64,000 nt of DNA from Pedobacter sp. KBW06 (GTDB taxonomy: Bacteria; Bacteroidota; Bacteroidia; Sphingobacteriales; Sphingobacteriaceae). The notes under the pieces were generated by a model, which saw only the letters and a list, made by a program, of their open reading frames with translations, was not told the origin of the DNA and searched no databases. How positions within the stretch are numbered: position 1 is the first letter of the stretch; each line of letters opens with the position of its first letter. The translations under genes were made by a program, and so were the position numbers. This document shows, piece after piece, positions 7,874-17,112 of the stretch. Location: positions 890,097 through 954,096 of the forward strand of contig NZ_QAJL01000002.1 in assembly GCF_003852525.1 (NCBI RefSeq), given 5' to 3'.

Positions 7874-9994
7874 ATGAAAACAACAATACTTATCGGTTTA
7901 GCCGCATCATTCTGCTTTAACCTGACTGCCGAGGCGCAGTTAAAAAGGTTAAATCAGCAGCAAACCCTTGGAAATCAATCCTCTCTTACCAAGCCGATGG
8001 CCATGGTGACGGGTTGGAGCGACGACAATCGTTATATTGAAGTCAATCCCGGCGATCGGGAATTATATGCCGTAGATCCGAAATCCGGTGCAAGAACACC
8101 TTATACTCCGCCCCCAAAAAGTGATGTCAATGTTTCCTTAAAAGGCAATGACGTCTTTATACAATACGGAAAAGAAGCAGCAAAACAACTCACCAATACC
8201 AAAGCCGAAGAAAAGAATCCCACGCTTTCTCCCGATGGAAAATACATTGCCTTCACCCGCGACAATGACTTGTATTCGGTAGAGGTAAACAGCGGTAAAG
8301 AAACCAGGTATACCAATGATGGTACCGATGTGATTTACAACGGCTGGTCGTCATGGGTATATTTTGAAGAAATTTTGGGCCGCCCTACTCAGTACAAAGC
8401 ATTTTGGTGGGCTCCGGACAGCAAGCACATCGCATTTATGCGCTTTGACGATACCAAAGTTCCGATGTTCCCGATCAACGGATCAACAGGACAACATGGC
8501 TATACCGAGAAAACGCGTTATCCTAAAGCAGGAGACTCCAATCCGGAAGTCAGGGTTGGTTTTGTCCCTGTGACAGGAGGTGCGGTTACCTGGGCTGATT
8601 TCAACGAAAAAGACGATCAGTATTTCGGTACACCTTACTGGAGTTATGATGGCAGCAGTTTAATGGTACAATGGATGAACCGTGGACAGGATAACTTAAA
8701 GTTCTATACCGTTAATCCGAATACAGGAGATAAAAAAGAAATCTATGATGAAAAACAATCTTCCTGGGTAGACCTGGATTACGATGGCCGCATTGAGTAC
8801 CTTCAGGACAAAAAACACTATATCCTTAAAAGCGATAAAACCGGCTGGGCACATTTTTACCTGTACACTTTAGCAGGAAAACTGGTGAACCCGATCACCA
8901 GCGGAAAATGGCAGGTGACCGACCTGGAACATGTAGACGAGAAAAATAAAGTCATTTATTTTACTGCCCGTAAAGAAGCCTCTACAAGAAAAGATTTTTA
9001 TCGTGTGGACTATAGCGGAAAAAATCTGAAACGTCTGACCTTCGGTGATTATACCCACCAGGTAAAAATCTCTCCAAATGGCCAGTATTTTATTACGACC
9101 TATTCGAACGTATCTACTCCACAGAAAAGAACATTGTTAGACAATACCGGAAAAGTGATTAAAGAGCTTGGCGACAGTAAGTCCGCTGATTTTGCACAAT
9201 ACAATTTCGGAAAAACGGAAATGATTACGATCCCGACCGATGATGGTTATCAGCTGCCTGCTGTGATCACCTACCCTACAGATTTCGACCAGAACAAAAA
9301 GTATCCGGTCATCATGAGCATTTATGGTGGTCCCAATGCCGGTACAGTAACCAATACCTGGAAAGGAACTGCAAACCAATGGTGGGCCAATGAAGGCATC
9401 GTTCAGATTGCTGTGGATCACCGTGCCTCAGGACAATTTGGAAAAGAAGGCGTTGCACTCATGCACCGCAACCTTGGCAAATGGGAAATGAAAGATTATA
9501 CCACTGCCGCAAGATGGCTAAAAGCGAAATCCTGGGTAGACAATAAAAAGTTATTGATCACCGGACATAGCTATGGTGGTTATATGACCTGCATGGCCTT
9601 AACCATGGGTGCCGATGATTTCGATTTCGGAATTGCAGGCGCGCCGGTAACGAGCTGGGAATTGTACGACAGTCATTATACTGAACGCTTTATGGATACC
9701 CCGCAGGAAAATCCGGAAGGATATAAGAATGGTTCAGTACTGACCTATGTGAACAAGTATAAGGGCTTATTGCGCATCATGCATGGCGATATGGACGACA
9801 ATGTCCACATGCAGAATACCATCCAGCTGATCGACAAATTACAGGACGCAAACAAGCACTTTGAGCTCATGATCTACCCAGGCGGAAGACATGGATGGGG
9901 CGGTGTAAAAACCCCACATGACAAAGCAGAACGTTACCGTTTTTATTATGAACATTTGTTGAATAAACCCGTTCCCGCAGATCTTCTGAACTAG
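7874..9994 (+). CDS. Dipeptidyl peptidase IV (S9 family)
   Basis: A 706-residue exported serine peptidase with a signal peptide (about 1-21, ending AEAQ), an eight-bladed beta-propeller typical of the DPP IV N-terminal domain (about 40-440) and a C-terminal alpha/beta-hydrolase domain. The catalytic triad can be placed: Ser566 in GHSYGGYM, Asp641 in HGDMDDNVH and His673 in GGRHGWGG. A WVYFEE segment near 161-166 corresponds to the N-terminus-binding double Glu of DPP IV. It should release Xaa-Pro (or Xaa-Ala) dipeptides from peptides in the periplasm. The gene is closed by a terminator and is probably monocistronic. ATG start. Confidence 0.93.
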   Translation: MKTTILIGLAASFCFNLTAEAQLKRLNQQQTLGNQSSLTKPMAMVTGWSDDNRYIEVNPGDRELYAVDPKSGARTPYTPPPKSDVNVSLKGNDVFIQYGKEAAKQLTNTKAEEKNPTLSPDGKYIAFTRDNDLYSVEVNSGKETRYTNDGTDVIYNGWSSWVYFEEILGRPTQYKAFWWAPDSKHIAFMRFDDTKVPMFPINGSTGQHGYTEKTRYPKAGDSNPEVRVGFVPVTGGAVTWADFNEKDDQYFGTPYWSYDGSSLMVQWMNRGQDNLKFYTVNPNTGDKKEIYDEKQSSWVDLDYDGRIEYLQDKKHYILKSDKTGWAHFYLYTLAGKLVNPITSGKWQVTDLEHVDEKNKVIYFTARKEASTRKDFYRVDYSGKNLKRLTFGDYTHQVKISPNGQYFITTYSNVSTPQKRTLLDNTGKVIKELGDSKSADFAQYNFGKTEMITIPTDDGYQLPAVITYPTDFDQNKKYPVIMSIYGGPNAGTVTNTWKGTANQWWANEGIVQIAVDHRASGQFGKEGVALMHRNLGKWEMKDYTTAARWLKAKSWVDNKKLLITGHSYGGYMTCMALTMGADDFDFGIAGAPVTSWELYDSHYTERFMDTPQENPEGYKNGSVLTYVNKYKGLLRIMHGDMDDNVHMQNTIQLIDKLQDANKHFELMIYPGGRHGWGGVKTPHDKAERYRFYYEHLLNKPVPADLLN

Positions 9995-10024
9995 CGTAAA
10001 TTTTATCCGCAAAGGAAAATATTC

Positions 10025-10060
10025 AGGCCGTTTCTATTCATTTAGAAGCGGCCTTTTTTC
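10025..10060 (+). terminator. Rho-independent terminator after the DPP IV gene
   Basis: A 10-bp stem with one G-T pair (AGGCCGTTTC, 10025-10034; GAAGCGGCCT, 10045-10054) is followed by a T run ending at 10059. It isolates the peptidase gene from the downstream regulator gene. Confidence 0.88.
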
Positions 10061-10120
10061 AGGTTAAGCATTCCGGTTGATTTAACAATTCCTTAATACT
10101 GGGCCCTGTAATTTTAAAGG

Positions 10121-11731
10121 GTGAAAAAAGCATATTCCATCCGGACCTTCCGGATCCTGTTCTTCCTGCTGTTATCCGGCAACCTTTCTCCCTTTGCGGC
10201 ATTCCCACAGGAAAACCTCAAACCCAGTTTTCCTGTAATTGACAACTTAATCCATCAAGCTCCGGATACCGCTTTTCTAAAGATCAAACAAACTTTAAAA
10301 GCGGCACTGAAGAAGGAAGATTTTATTACCGCTGCGCTTTGCTATCAGCAAATCGGGGAGCTCTTTTACTACCAGGCGGCCTATTCACAGGCCATCATTT
10401 ACTACTATAAAGCAGATCAGATTTTCCGGCAGCAAAAGGACCGGAACAACCTGGCGAAAAACCTGCATAAGATCGGGGAAACGTATTATTATGCCCGTCA
10501 GTACCGCGTTTGTCTGGAGAAATTCAAGGAAGCATTGAGTCTTTACCAGCAATCCGGAGATCCTAAAGGAATCGCAAAATCCTACGGCCTTATCGGCCAG
10601 ACTTATGAGAAAAGTCTGGATTATCAGAATGCCATGAAATACCAGCAACTGGCATTAAGCGCCTATAAAAAGGAGAAAGACCAGACGGGAATTGAGAAGA
10701 TCTATGAAAATATCGGAAGTATTTATGAAGACAAGCCTCATTTAGATTCAGCGCTTAAATATTATACCCTGGCCCTGGAAGGCAATACCGCGTTAAAGAA
10801 TAACCGCGCACAGATAGAGATCATCAACAACATCGGGGATGTTTACCGGAAGACCGGCCGATATACAGAAGCGCTGGGTTATACCAGAAAAGCAGAAAGC
10901 CTGGCCAGACGGATGAACGACCAATACCAGCTCAGCAGTGCCTACAGGGACCTTTCCAAAAATTTCGACCTGATGAAAAGGTACGACAGTGCCTATCATT
11001 ACAGTGAACTTGGCAGGAACATCTTTCTGAAAATCTTTACCGAAGACAACAATAAACAGCTTGCGCTCCTGCAGACTTTATTCGAGATTCAGCAAAAAGA
11101 TGATGCCATTCTTCAGTTTGAAAATGAAAAAGATGCCAACCGAATTATGGTGATTGCGGCCGTCCTCATCATTGTGCTTCTCATTTCACTGGCTGCAAGT
11201 ACCATCAGCCGTCAAAGGCTTAAAATCAGGAATGAGCAAAAGGCAAACGAGCAGAACAACAGGTTATACGAAACCCAGAAAACAGCAATCAAAGATGCCC
11301 TGGAGTTAAAGAGCAAAGAACTGACCAGCAATACCCTCCACATCATTCAAAGCAATCAGTTTTTAGAGAGCCTCAGGTCACAGATTGAGGAAATGGTGAA
11401 GGAAGATAAGCGGGACCAGAAGAAACAACTGCAGCAGCTCGTGCAACGGATCAACCAAAGCATCAGTCATGACCAGCACTGGAAAGATTTTACGGGAATG
11501 TTTGAACAGATCCACCAGACTTTTTTCGATCACCTGAAGGCACATTGTGATGAACTTACCGCAAATGACATCCGGTTGGTCGCCCTGATCAAAATGAATT
11601 TAAGTGCCAAAGATATGGCTGTTCTTTTTGGCATTTCACAAGATAGTTTAAGGGTGGCACGCTATAGATTAAGGAAGAAACTGAACCTCCCTCAGGGAGA
11701 AAACCTCAGCACCTTTATTCAGAATTTATGA
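10121..11731 (+). CDS. Membrane-bound TPR regulator with C-terminal LuxR-like HTH
   Basis: A 536-residue protein read from a GTG start. An N-terminal export signal (about 1-30) is followed by several tetratricopeptide repeats (about 65-310), one transmembrane segment (about 341-363, IAAVLIIVLLISLAAS), a coiled-coil (about 370-460) and a C-terminal helix-turn-helix (about 478-530, with LSAKDMAVLFGISQDSLRVAR). The topology implies periplasmic TPR sensing and cytoplasmic DNA binding in one chain, a layout known among Bacteroidota LuxR-like regulators. It lies 260 bp before the phytase locus in the same direction, so regulation of that locus is likely but inferred. The start is uncertain, since the only early in-frame candidate is GTG with AAAGG directly in front of it. 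Phosphorylation domains are not present. Confidence 0.82.
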   Translation: MKKAYSIRTFRILFFLLLSGNLSPFAAFPQENLKPSFPVIDNLIHQAPDTAFLKIKQTLKAALKKEDFITAALCYQQIGELFYYQAAYSQAIIYYYKADQIFRQQKDRNNLAKNLHKIGETYYYARQYRVCLEKFKEALSLYQQSGDPKGIAKSYGLIGQTYEKSLDYQNAMKYQQLALSAYKKEKDQTGIEKIYENIGSIYEDKPHLDSALKYYTLALEGNTALKNNRAQIEIINNIGDVYRKTGRYTEALGYTRKAESLARRMNDQYQLSSAYRDLSKNFDLMKRYDSAYHYSELGRNIFLKIFTEDNNKQLALLQTLFEIQQKDDAILQFENEKDANRIMVIAAVLIIVLLISLAASTISRQRLKIRNEQKANEQNNRLYETQKTAIKDALELKSKELTSNTLHIIQSNQFLESLRSQIEEMVKEDKRDQKKQLQQLVQRINQSISHDQHWKDFTGMFEQIHQTFFDHLKAHCDELTANDIRLVALIKMNLSAKDMAVLFGISQDSLRVARYRLRKKLNLPQGENLSTFIQNL

Positions 11732-11786
11732 GCCTTTTTCCGAAATATCAGACACTTAACAATTGGATAACATTACGCTAACCAAA

Positions 11787-11810
11787 TGGTAATGGAGATT
11801 CTTGTTACCA
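11787..11810. promoter_or_regulatory. Inverted repeat in the phytase-locus leader
   Basis: TGGTAA (11787-11792) and TTACCA (11805-11810) form a perfect 6-bp inverted repeat with a 12-base spacer, about 180 bp before the receptor gene. It could bind a dimeric regulator or form a hairpin after the regulator gene; there is no T run. Confidence 0.35.
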
Positions 11811-11850
11811 GCAAAACACTAATTATCAATTAATTAAACAATTCATGTTC

Positions 11851-11900
11851 ACGCTGTACGCGTTTTGTATATCCCTCATGTAACGCTGTATACATTTTGT
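11851..11900 (+). promoter_or_regulatory. Direct repeat, possible operator or promoter of the phytase locus
   Basis: Two 18-base copies of ACGCTGTA-NNNN-TTTTGT (11851-11868 and 11883-11900) agree at 15 of 18 positions and are spaced exactly 32 bp apart, about three helical turns. They end 91 bp before the receptor start. They may be activator sites; since each copy contains TTTTGT they may also include -33 or -7 promoter elements. The spacing differs from the 11-bp period of a classical Pho box. Confidence 0.45.
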
Positions 11901-11991
11901 TCACGGCAATAATTTCGGAGCTGACCTGCCAGTTCTCACATTTGACCAACGTTAGCAAACACAAACCAGCAACAACAAATTAATTAAGAAA

Positions 11992-14760
11992 ATGAAGACA
12001 CTATTACCCGTTCTTTTTTGCCTATTATTTAGCATTACCGCAGCCCGGGCGACCAGCCTGAAGGGCTACGTTTACGACCAGAAAACAGGGGAAGCATTGG
12101 TGGGCGCATCTGTTCTTCTGGAAAAGACAGATCGTGCGGTTTTAACCGGACTCGATGGCTCATTTGAGATCAAACATCCGCCAGCAGGAACATTTACGAT
12201 AAAAGTATCTTATCTGATGTACAAGACCTTTAGCCAGCAGATCAATATCCTTAAAGAAAACAACCCGGTTGTTAAGATTTTCTTATCTGAAACAAAAGAT
12301 GCCGAACTGCATGAAGTGATGATCTCCGCCAAAAATGACGGATCAGCAGAGAAAACAGCCAGAAGGATCGAACAGAAATCCCCGCAACTGGTCAATGTTG
12401 TTTCGGGCAGAGCAATGGAAGTCTCCCCAGACCTTACCGTTGCCAATGTCATTCAGCGCGTCTCCGGCGTATCTGTAGAAAGAAGCAGCAGTGGTGACGG
12501 ACAGTATGCCATTCTTCGCGGAATGGATAAAAGGTATAATTACACCCTCGTAAATGGTGTTAAAATCCCAAGCCCGGACAATAAATACCGTTATGTGCCA
12601 CTTGATATTTTTCCTTCTGAATTATTGGAAAGACTGGAAGTTTACAAAACGCTCAACTCCAATATGGAAGCTGATGCTGTTGGTGGTGCTATCAACATGG
12701 TCATGAAAGATGCTCCGGACAAATTACAACTGAAAGTAAATCTGGCAACGGGTTACAGCCAGTTGTTCATGGACAGAGGCTTTACCAGTTTCAATACCAA
12801 TGGCATCAATCGTAAATCCCCTTATGAAATGAATGGAAAAGACTATAAAGCCACACAGCTTGATTTTCCAAAGGGAACGATAGATTACAGCTCAAAACAT
12901 CCCGCTCCAGGTCTGGTAGGTGGATTGTCCATTGGCCGACGCTTTCTGGACAATAAGCTAGGTGTGCTCCTTGCCGGAAGTTATCAAAATACTTACCGTG
13001 GCAGCAACAGTACCTTTTACAATTCTTCCAATATAGATACAGATCCTTTTGCAACCATTACCTCCAGAGAGGACCGTCAGTATTCAGAGCAGCAACAACG
13101 CTATGGTACTCATGCAAAATTAGATTATGCCTTTAATCCCCGACATAAACTAAGTTTATACAATGCTTATGTGAACCTGCAAAGCACACAGCTCCGCGAT
13201 TCAAAACAAACTGATTTCTCTTCCGGTTATAACCAGGAATCAGGGAATGCCAAGTTAAATTATGAAACCCGTTCCCGCTTTATAGAACAGCAGATTTTCA
13301 ATACCACCCTTCAGGGCGAGCACCAGCTGATTCCGAAACAATTGAAGCTGAACTGGTCTGCGGTATATTCTTCCGCAAAAAACGATGTTCCTGATCAGAG
13401 CACCATCAATATCCTTGGAATAAGGGAGAATTTTGCAGAACGGAAAACCGTGGTGCAGTCCATCGGAGACGTATACACCCGCCGCTGGGAACGCAATACG
13501 GAAGAAGATAAGGCAGGTTATCTGGACCTGACCTATACCCTGCCAATTGCCGGAGTTAATGTAGACTTCAGTGCCGGAGGTTTATACCGTGACAAACAAC
13601 GCAGCAGTTTTTACAACAGTTATACTTTAACCCCAACCACCCAGAACCTGGAATATGGCAAAGATTTCAACAACTACGGCGACATTTCCTGGACCGTAAA
13701 GAATCCTGCCGGAGCAGTAAATAATCCCCTGACTTATGATGCATCAGAGAAAATCAGTGCAGGATATGGAATGTTTAAACTGAATGCCGAGAACCTTGAG
13801 GTGATTGGTGGTTTACGTGTAGAACATACCGATCAGGGTTACCACATGCTATTTCCTGCAGGAGAACTTCGTCCTACAGGCAAACAGGTCTATACCGACT
13901 ACCTGCCCAGCATGAATTTAAAGTATAAACTCAGCAAAAAGGAACAGCTTCGCGCCTCCTATTTCAGGTCTCTGAACCGTCCTGGTTTTTATGAACTGAT
14001 TCCTGGTGGAGGAAACAGGGAAGAATATAAGGAAAGAGGAAATCCGGATTTGAAAAGAGCACTGGCCGACAATTTTGACCTTCGTTATGAACTGTTTCCC
14101 AATGGAACAGATCAGCTCATGGCAGGTGCCTTCTATAAAAACATACAAAATCCCATAGAATATACCTTTCAGGCTGATGCGACCCGTGGACAGGATACTT
14201 ATTATGTGCCTGGAAATTTTGGAACAGCAAAAAATTATGGACTGGAACTGGATTATATCAAGTTCTTCCATCAGTTCGGCATCAAGGCCAACTACACTTA
14301 TACCCACTCGCGGATCACTACCACAAAAACATATAGAGTACGCGATGCAAACGGAGATCTTCAGCCCCTCAGCACCAATCAAAGCAGGCCTCTGTTCGGG
14401 CAGTCTGCACACATTGCCAATATTTCCCTGCTTTACAAAGACAGTAAAAAAGGCTGGGACGCACAACTGGCTGCTTCTTATACCGGAGAAAGGATCAATA
14501 CCATTTCTCAGTTCTTAAACAATGACCTCTGGCAAAAGGGTTTTATCCAGATGGATGCATCGGCAGAAAAGAAATTCAGGAACAACCTGAGCGTATTTGT
14601 TAAAGCCGGAAACCTGTTAAATACGCCATTAAAATTATTCATCAAAGGAACGAATGAGAAAAATTTACAAACAACAGCTCAGGAGTTTGATGGCAATACC
14701 CTCATCCGTAACGATTATTACAAACAAAATTATTTATTAGGTCTTCGCTATAAACTATAA
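11992..14760 (+). CDS. TonB-dependent outer membrane receptor of the phytase locus
   Basis: A 922-residue outer membrane transporter with a signal peptide (about 1-21), a CarboxypepD-regulatory-like beta-sandwich (about 24-105), a plug domain (about 125-245, with NVIQRVSGVSVE and GGAINMVMKD) and a 22-strand barrel ending in the aromatic-terminated strand GLRYKL. No STN domain is present, so sigma/anti-sigma signalling is not expected. It is the first gene of a three-gene unit with a beta-helix lipoprotein (5-bp gap) and a phytase, which suggests import of inositol phosphates or another phosphorylated product; substrate is inferred from context only. ATG start. Confidence 0.92.
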   Translation: MKTLLPVLFCLLFSITAARATSLKGYVYDQKTGEALVGASVLLEKTDRAVLTGLDGSFEIKHPPAGTFTIKVSYLMYKTFSQQINILKENNPVVKIFLSETKDAELHEVMISAKNDGSAEKTARRIEQKSPQLVNVVSGRAMEVSPDLTVANVIQRVSGVSVERSSSGDGQYAILRGMDKRYNYTLVNGVKIPSPDNKYRYVPLDIFPSELLERLEVYKTLNSNMEADAVGGAINMVMKDAPDKLQLKVNLATGYSQLFMDRGFTSFNTNGINRKSPYEMNGKDYKATQLDFPKGTIDYSSKHPAPGLVGGLSIGRRFLDNKLGVLLAGSYQNTYRGSNSTFYNSSNIDTDPFATITSREDRQYSEQQQRYGTHAKLDYAFNPRHKLSLYNAYVNLQSTQLRDSKQTDFSSGYNQESGNAKLNYETRSRFIEQQIFNTTLQGEHQLIPKQLKLNWSAVYSSAKNDVPDQSTINILGIRENFAERKTVVQSIGDVYTRRWERNTEEDKAGYLDLTYTLPIAGVNVDFSAGGLYRDKQRSSFYNSYTLTPTTQNLEYGKDFNNYGDISWTVKNPAGAVNNPLTYDASEKISAGYGMFKLNAENLEVIGGLRVEHTDQGYHMLFPAGELRPTGKQVYTDYLPSMNLKYKLSKKEQLRASYFRSLNRPGFYELIPGGGNREEYKERGNPDLKRALADNFDLRYELFPNGTDQLMAGAFYKNIQNPIEYTFQADATRGQDTYYVPGNFGTAKNYGLELDYIKFFHQFGIKANYTYTHSRITTTKTYRVRDANGDLQPLSTNQSRPLFGQSAHIANISLLYKDSKKGWDAQLAASYTGERINTISQFLNNDLWQKGFIQMDASAEKKFRNNLSVFVKAGNLLNTPLKLFIKGTNEKNLQTTAQEFDGNTLIRNDYYKQNYLLGLRYKL

Positions 14761-14765
14761 AAGAC

Positions 14766-16016
14766 ATGAAAGCAACACAACTATTTATCTGCCTGGCTTT
14801 AACCGCGGCACTTTTTGCCGGATGTAAGAAAGCCAATAGTGACGTAGATCCGGATACCGGAAACGGCACCATTTCCGGAGAGGCATCCGGAGTCTGGAAA
14901 AAAGGAAGCACCCAGCTGATTAAAGGTGATATTATCATACCAGAAGGGCAATCTTTAACGATTGAAGAAGGGGTTACTGTACTCATGGATACCCTTGCAA
15001 AACCGGAGATTATTGTAAGAGGAAATCTTTATGCACAGGGAACAGCAGAATTCCCGATCCGTTTTACCGTAGCAGAAGGTGCCAGGACAAAAGCATTTGG
15101 CCGTTTATGGGGAGGCATTCTTGCAGCTCCAAGCTGTCAGGAGTTGTTATTGGACCATACCATCATTGAATATGCAGGAGCAACCACTTCAGATGCTTCA
15201 ACCTCTGTAAAACAGAACCTGTACAAAGGAAAAGCAGGAGAAAACCTGCCTGCACTCTGGTTTGCCAATGTAAAGGGAAAGCTGGTCGTGACCAACTCCA
15301 TATTCAGAAACCTGCAGGAAGACTGTACTTATATTGACGGCGGTAAAATCATTTTTTCAAATAATAAATTCTATACCACAGGAGTTTCCGGCGGAGAAGC
15401 CATCAACCTGAAATCAGGTTGTGTTGCTGACGTTGCCTATAACCTTGTGTACAGTGCAAACACCAATGCCCTGAAACTGTCGAACAGCGGGGACCGTACA
15501 CCACAGGCCTATGTGATGGTTTACAACAATACGATGGTCAATACCGGCTGGCGCAGGCCTACCGCAAAAGGCGGATCGATCTGGGTAGAGGCAACAGTAA
15601 GGGTAGAAGTCTACAACAATCTGTTTGCAAATACACGTTTTGGCATCAAGAGAGATGTTAAAGGGCCGGAAGACAAAAGGTCTTTATTTGGCAACAACCT
15701 CTATTACGGAGACGATCAGACTACAGTAAACCAGTTCCAGCCTTCTGCTGATATCATTGCAGGAACGAACGATATCATTGGCAAAACGGCAGGACTGAAC
15801 GATCCTAAATTTGTAAATTACCCTTTAAATACGCCGGTTAACAACGCTGTTTTTAATACTGCATGGGATTTCCACCTTCAGGCAGGATCAATAGCATTGG
15901 GGAAAGGAAAAACAGACATCAAGCCACACTATGCCGTAAACGGACTGGTGATGAACGGCATCAGCTATACCTCTCCGGCAGCAGCCAGTTATATCGGCGC
16001 TTTTGGAGCCAACTAA
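14766..16016 (+). CDS. Right-handed beta-helix surface or periplasmic lipoprotein
   Basis: A 416-residue lipoprotein with a lipobox LFAGC (Cys20). The mature region shows the repeating short hydrophobic/Asn pattern of a right-handed parallel beta-helix (for example IIEYAG, IFRNLQ, NNKFYTTG, YNNTMVN, VYNNLFANTRFG). The catalytic residues of a specific polysaccharide lyase or pectinase cannot be identified, so it could be an enzyme or a binding protein. Its position 5 bp after the receptor and 31 bp before the phytase suggests it works with them at the outer membrane, perhaps in capture of the substrate. ATG start. Confidence 0.78.
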   Translation: MKATQLFICLALTAALFAGCKKANSDVDPDTGNGTISGEASGVWKKGSTQLIKGDIIIPEGQSLTIEEGVTVLMDTLAKPEIIVRGNLYAQGTAEFPIRFTVAEGARTKAFGRLWGGILAAPSCQELLLDHTIIEYAGATTSDASTSVKQNLYKGKAGENLPALWFANVKGKLVVTNSIFRNLQEDCTYIDGGKIIFSNNKFYTTGVSGGEAINLKSGCVADVAYNLVYSANTNALKLSNSGDRTPQAYVMVYNNTMVNTGWRRPTAKGGSIWVEATVRVEVYNNLFANTRFGIKRDVKGPEDKRSLFGNNLYYGDDQTTVNQFQPSADIIAGTNDIIGKTAGLNDPKFVNYPLNTPVNNAVFNTAWDFHLQAGSIALGKGKTDIKPHYAVNGLVMNGISYTSPAAASYIGAFGAN

Positions 16017-16047
16017 TCAATTTTAACCAATTATAAAGAATTTTTTA

Positions 16048-17112
16048 ATGAATAAACCTACATTAACCCTTAGCCTTTCCGCATTATTGCTGACACTAAA
16101 TATCTCCTGCTCTACCGTACAGAAAGATCCTTTAGCCGTGAAACCCCTATATACTTCTGATCCGGTACAGTTTGATTCTGATGATCCTGCAATCTGGGTA
16201 AACCCTGCAGATCCTGCCCAGTCTTTGGTCATCGGTACGGACAAAGATGAAAATGGCGGCCTCTATGTATACGACCTCAAAGGAAAAGCGATCAAAGAAA
16301 AGACGGTTAAGGGTTTAAAAAGGCCCAACAATGTAGACATCGCCTATGGCCTGGTACTCGGTGGTAAAAAAGTAGACATCGCAGTTGCGACCGAAAGAAT
16401 GACACATCAGCTCCGCATCTTTTCTCTACCAGATATGAAACCTATCGATAACGGAGGAATCCCGGTTTTCGAAGGAGAACAAAAGGAGATGTACAGAGAC
16501 CTGATGGGCATTGCCCTATACACATCACCAAAAGGAGAGATCTACGCCATTGTGGGCCGTAAAACAGGCCCTGCTGATGGATATTTATGGCAATACCTGC
16601 TGGAGGATGACGGCACAGGCAAACTAAAGGCCAGCCTGAAAAGGAAATTTGGTAAATATAGCGGCAAGAAAGAAATTGAATCAATTGCGGTAGACAATGA
16701 ACTGGGTTATGTCTATTATTCTGATGAGCAGTTTGGAGTAAGAAAATACTACGCAGATCCTGCCAAAGGAAATGAGGAACTTGCTTTATTCGCGAAAACA
16801 GGATTTAAAGAGGACAATGAAGGAATCAGCATTTATAAAACATCCCCTACTACAGGTTATATCCTTGTATCCGATCAGGCGGCAAATCATTTCCAGGTCT
16901 TTAACCGTGAAGGAAAGTCTGGCCCTCATGACCATGTATTGCTGACCAGTATTCCTGTTTCCACCAACAACAGTGATGGTTCCGATATTTATTCAGGTCC
17001 CTTAAATGCAGATTTTAAGCACGGGTTGTTTGTTGCGATGAGCGATGATAAGACTTTCCAGTTTTACCGTTGGGAAGACCTTGCAGGGAAGCAATTATCC
17101 ATCAATAAATAG
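16048..17112 (+). CDS. Beta-propeller phytase-like lipoprotein
   Basis: A 354-residue lipoprotein (signal ending ISC, Cys21) with strong resemblance to beta-propeller phytases (3-phytase, BPP). Recognisable elements are the DDPAIWVNP segment (about 45-53), GTDKDENGGLYVYDL (about 64-78), NNVDI, SIAVDNELGYVYYSDEQFG and EDNEGISIY, which in the family contribute the acidic calcium-binding sites and the phosphate-binding cleft. The family hydrolyses phytate to lower inositol phosphates, calcium-dependently. Its length is close to the family norm. It ends the operon; its TAG stop directly abuts the TAG stop of the convergent gene, with no spacer. Confidence 0.88.
   Translation: MNKPTLTLSLSALLLTLNISCSTVQKDPLAVKPLYTSDPVQFDSDDPAIWVNPADPAQSLVIGTDKDENGGLYVYDLKGKAIKEKTVKGLKRPNNVDIAYGLVLGGKKVDIAVATERMTHQLRIFSLPDMKPIDNGGIPVFEGEQKEMYRDLMGIALYTSPKGEIYAIVGRKTGPADGYLWQYLLEDDGTGKLKASLKRKFGKYSGKKEIESIAVDNELGYVYYSDEQFGVRKYYADPAKGNEELALFAKTGFKEDNEGISIYKTSPTTGYILVSDQAANHFQVFNREGKSGPHDHVLLTSIPVSTNNSDGSDIYSGPLNADFKHGLFVAMSDDKTFQFYRWEDLAGKQLSINK

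Noticed and set aside
13918..14466. 182-codon minus-strand frame inside the TonB receptor gene
   Set aside because: Antisense shadow; composition is unlike neighbouring proteins.
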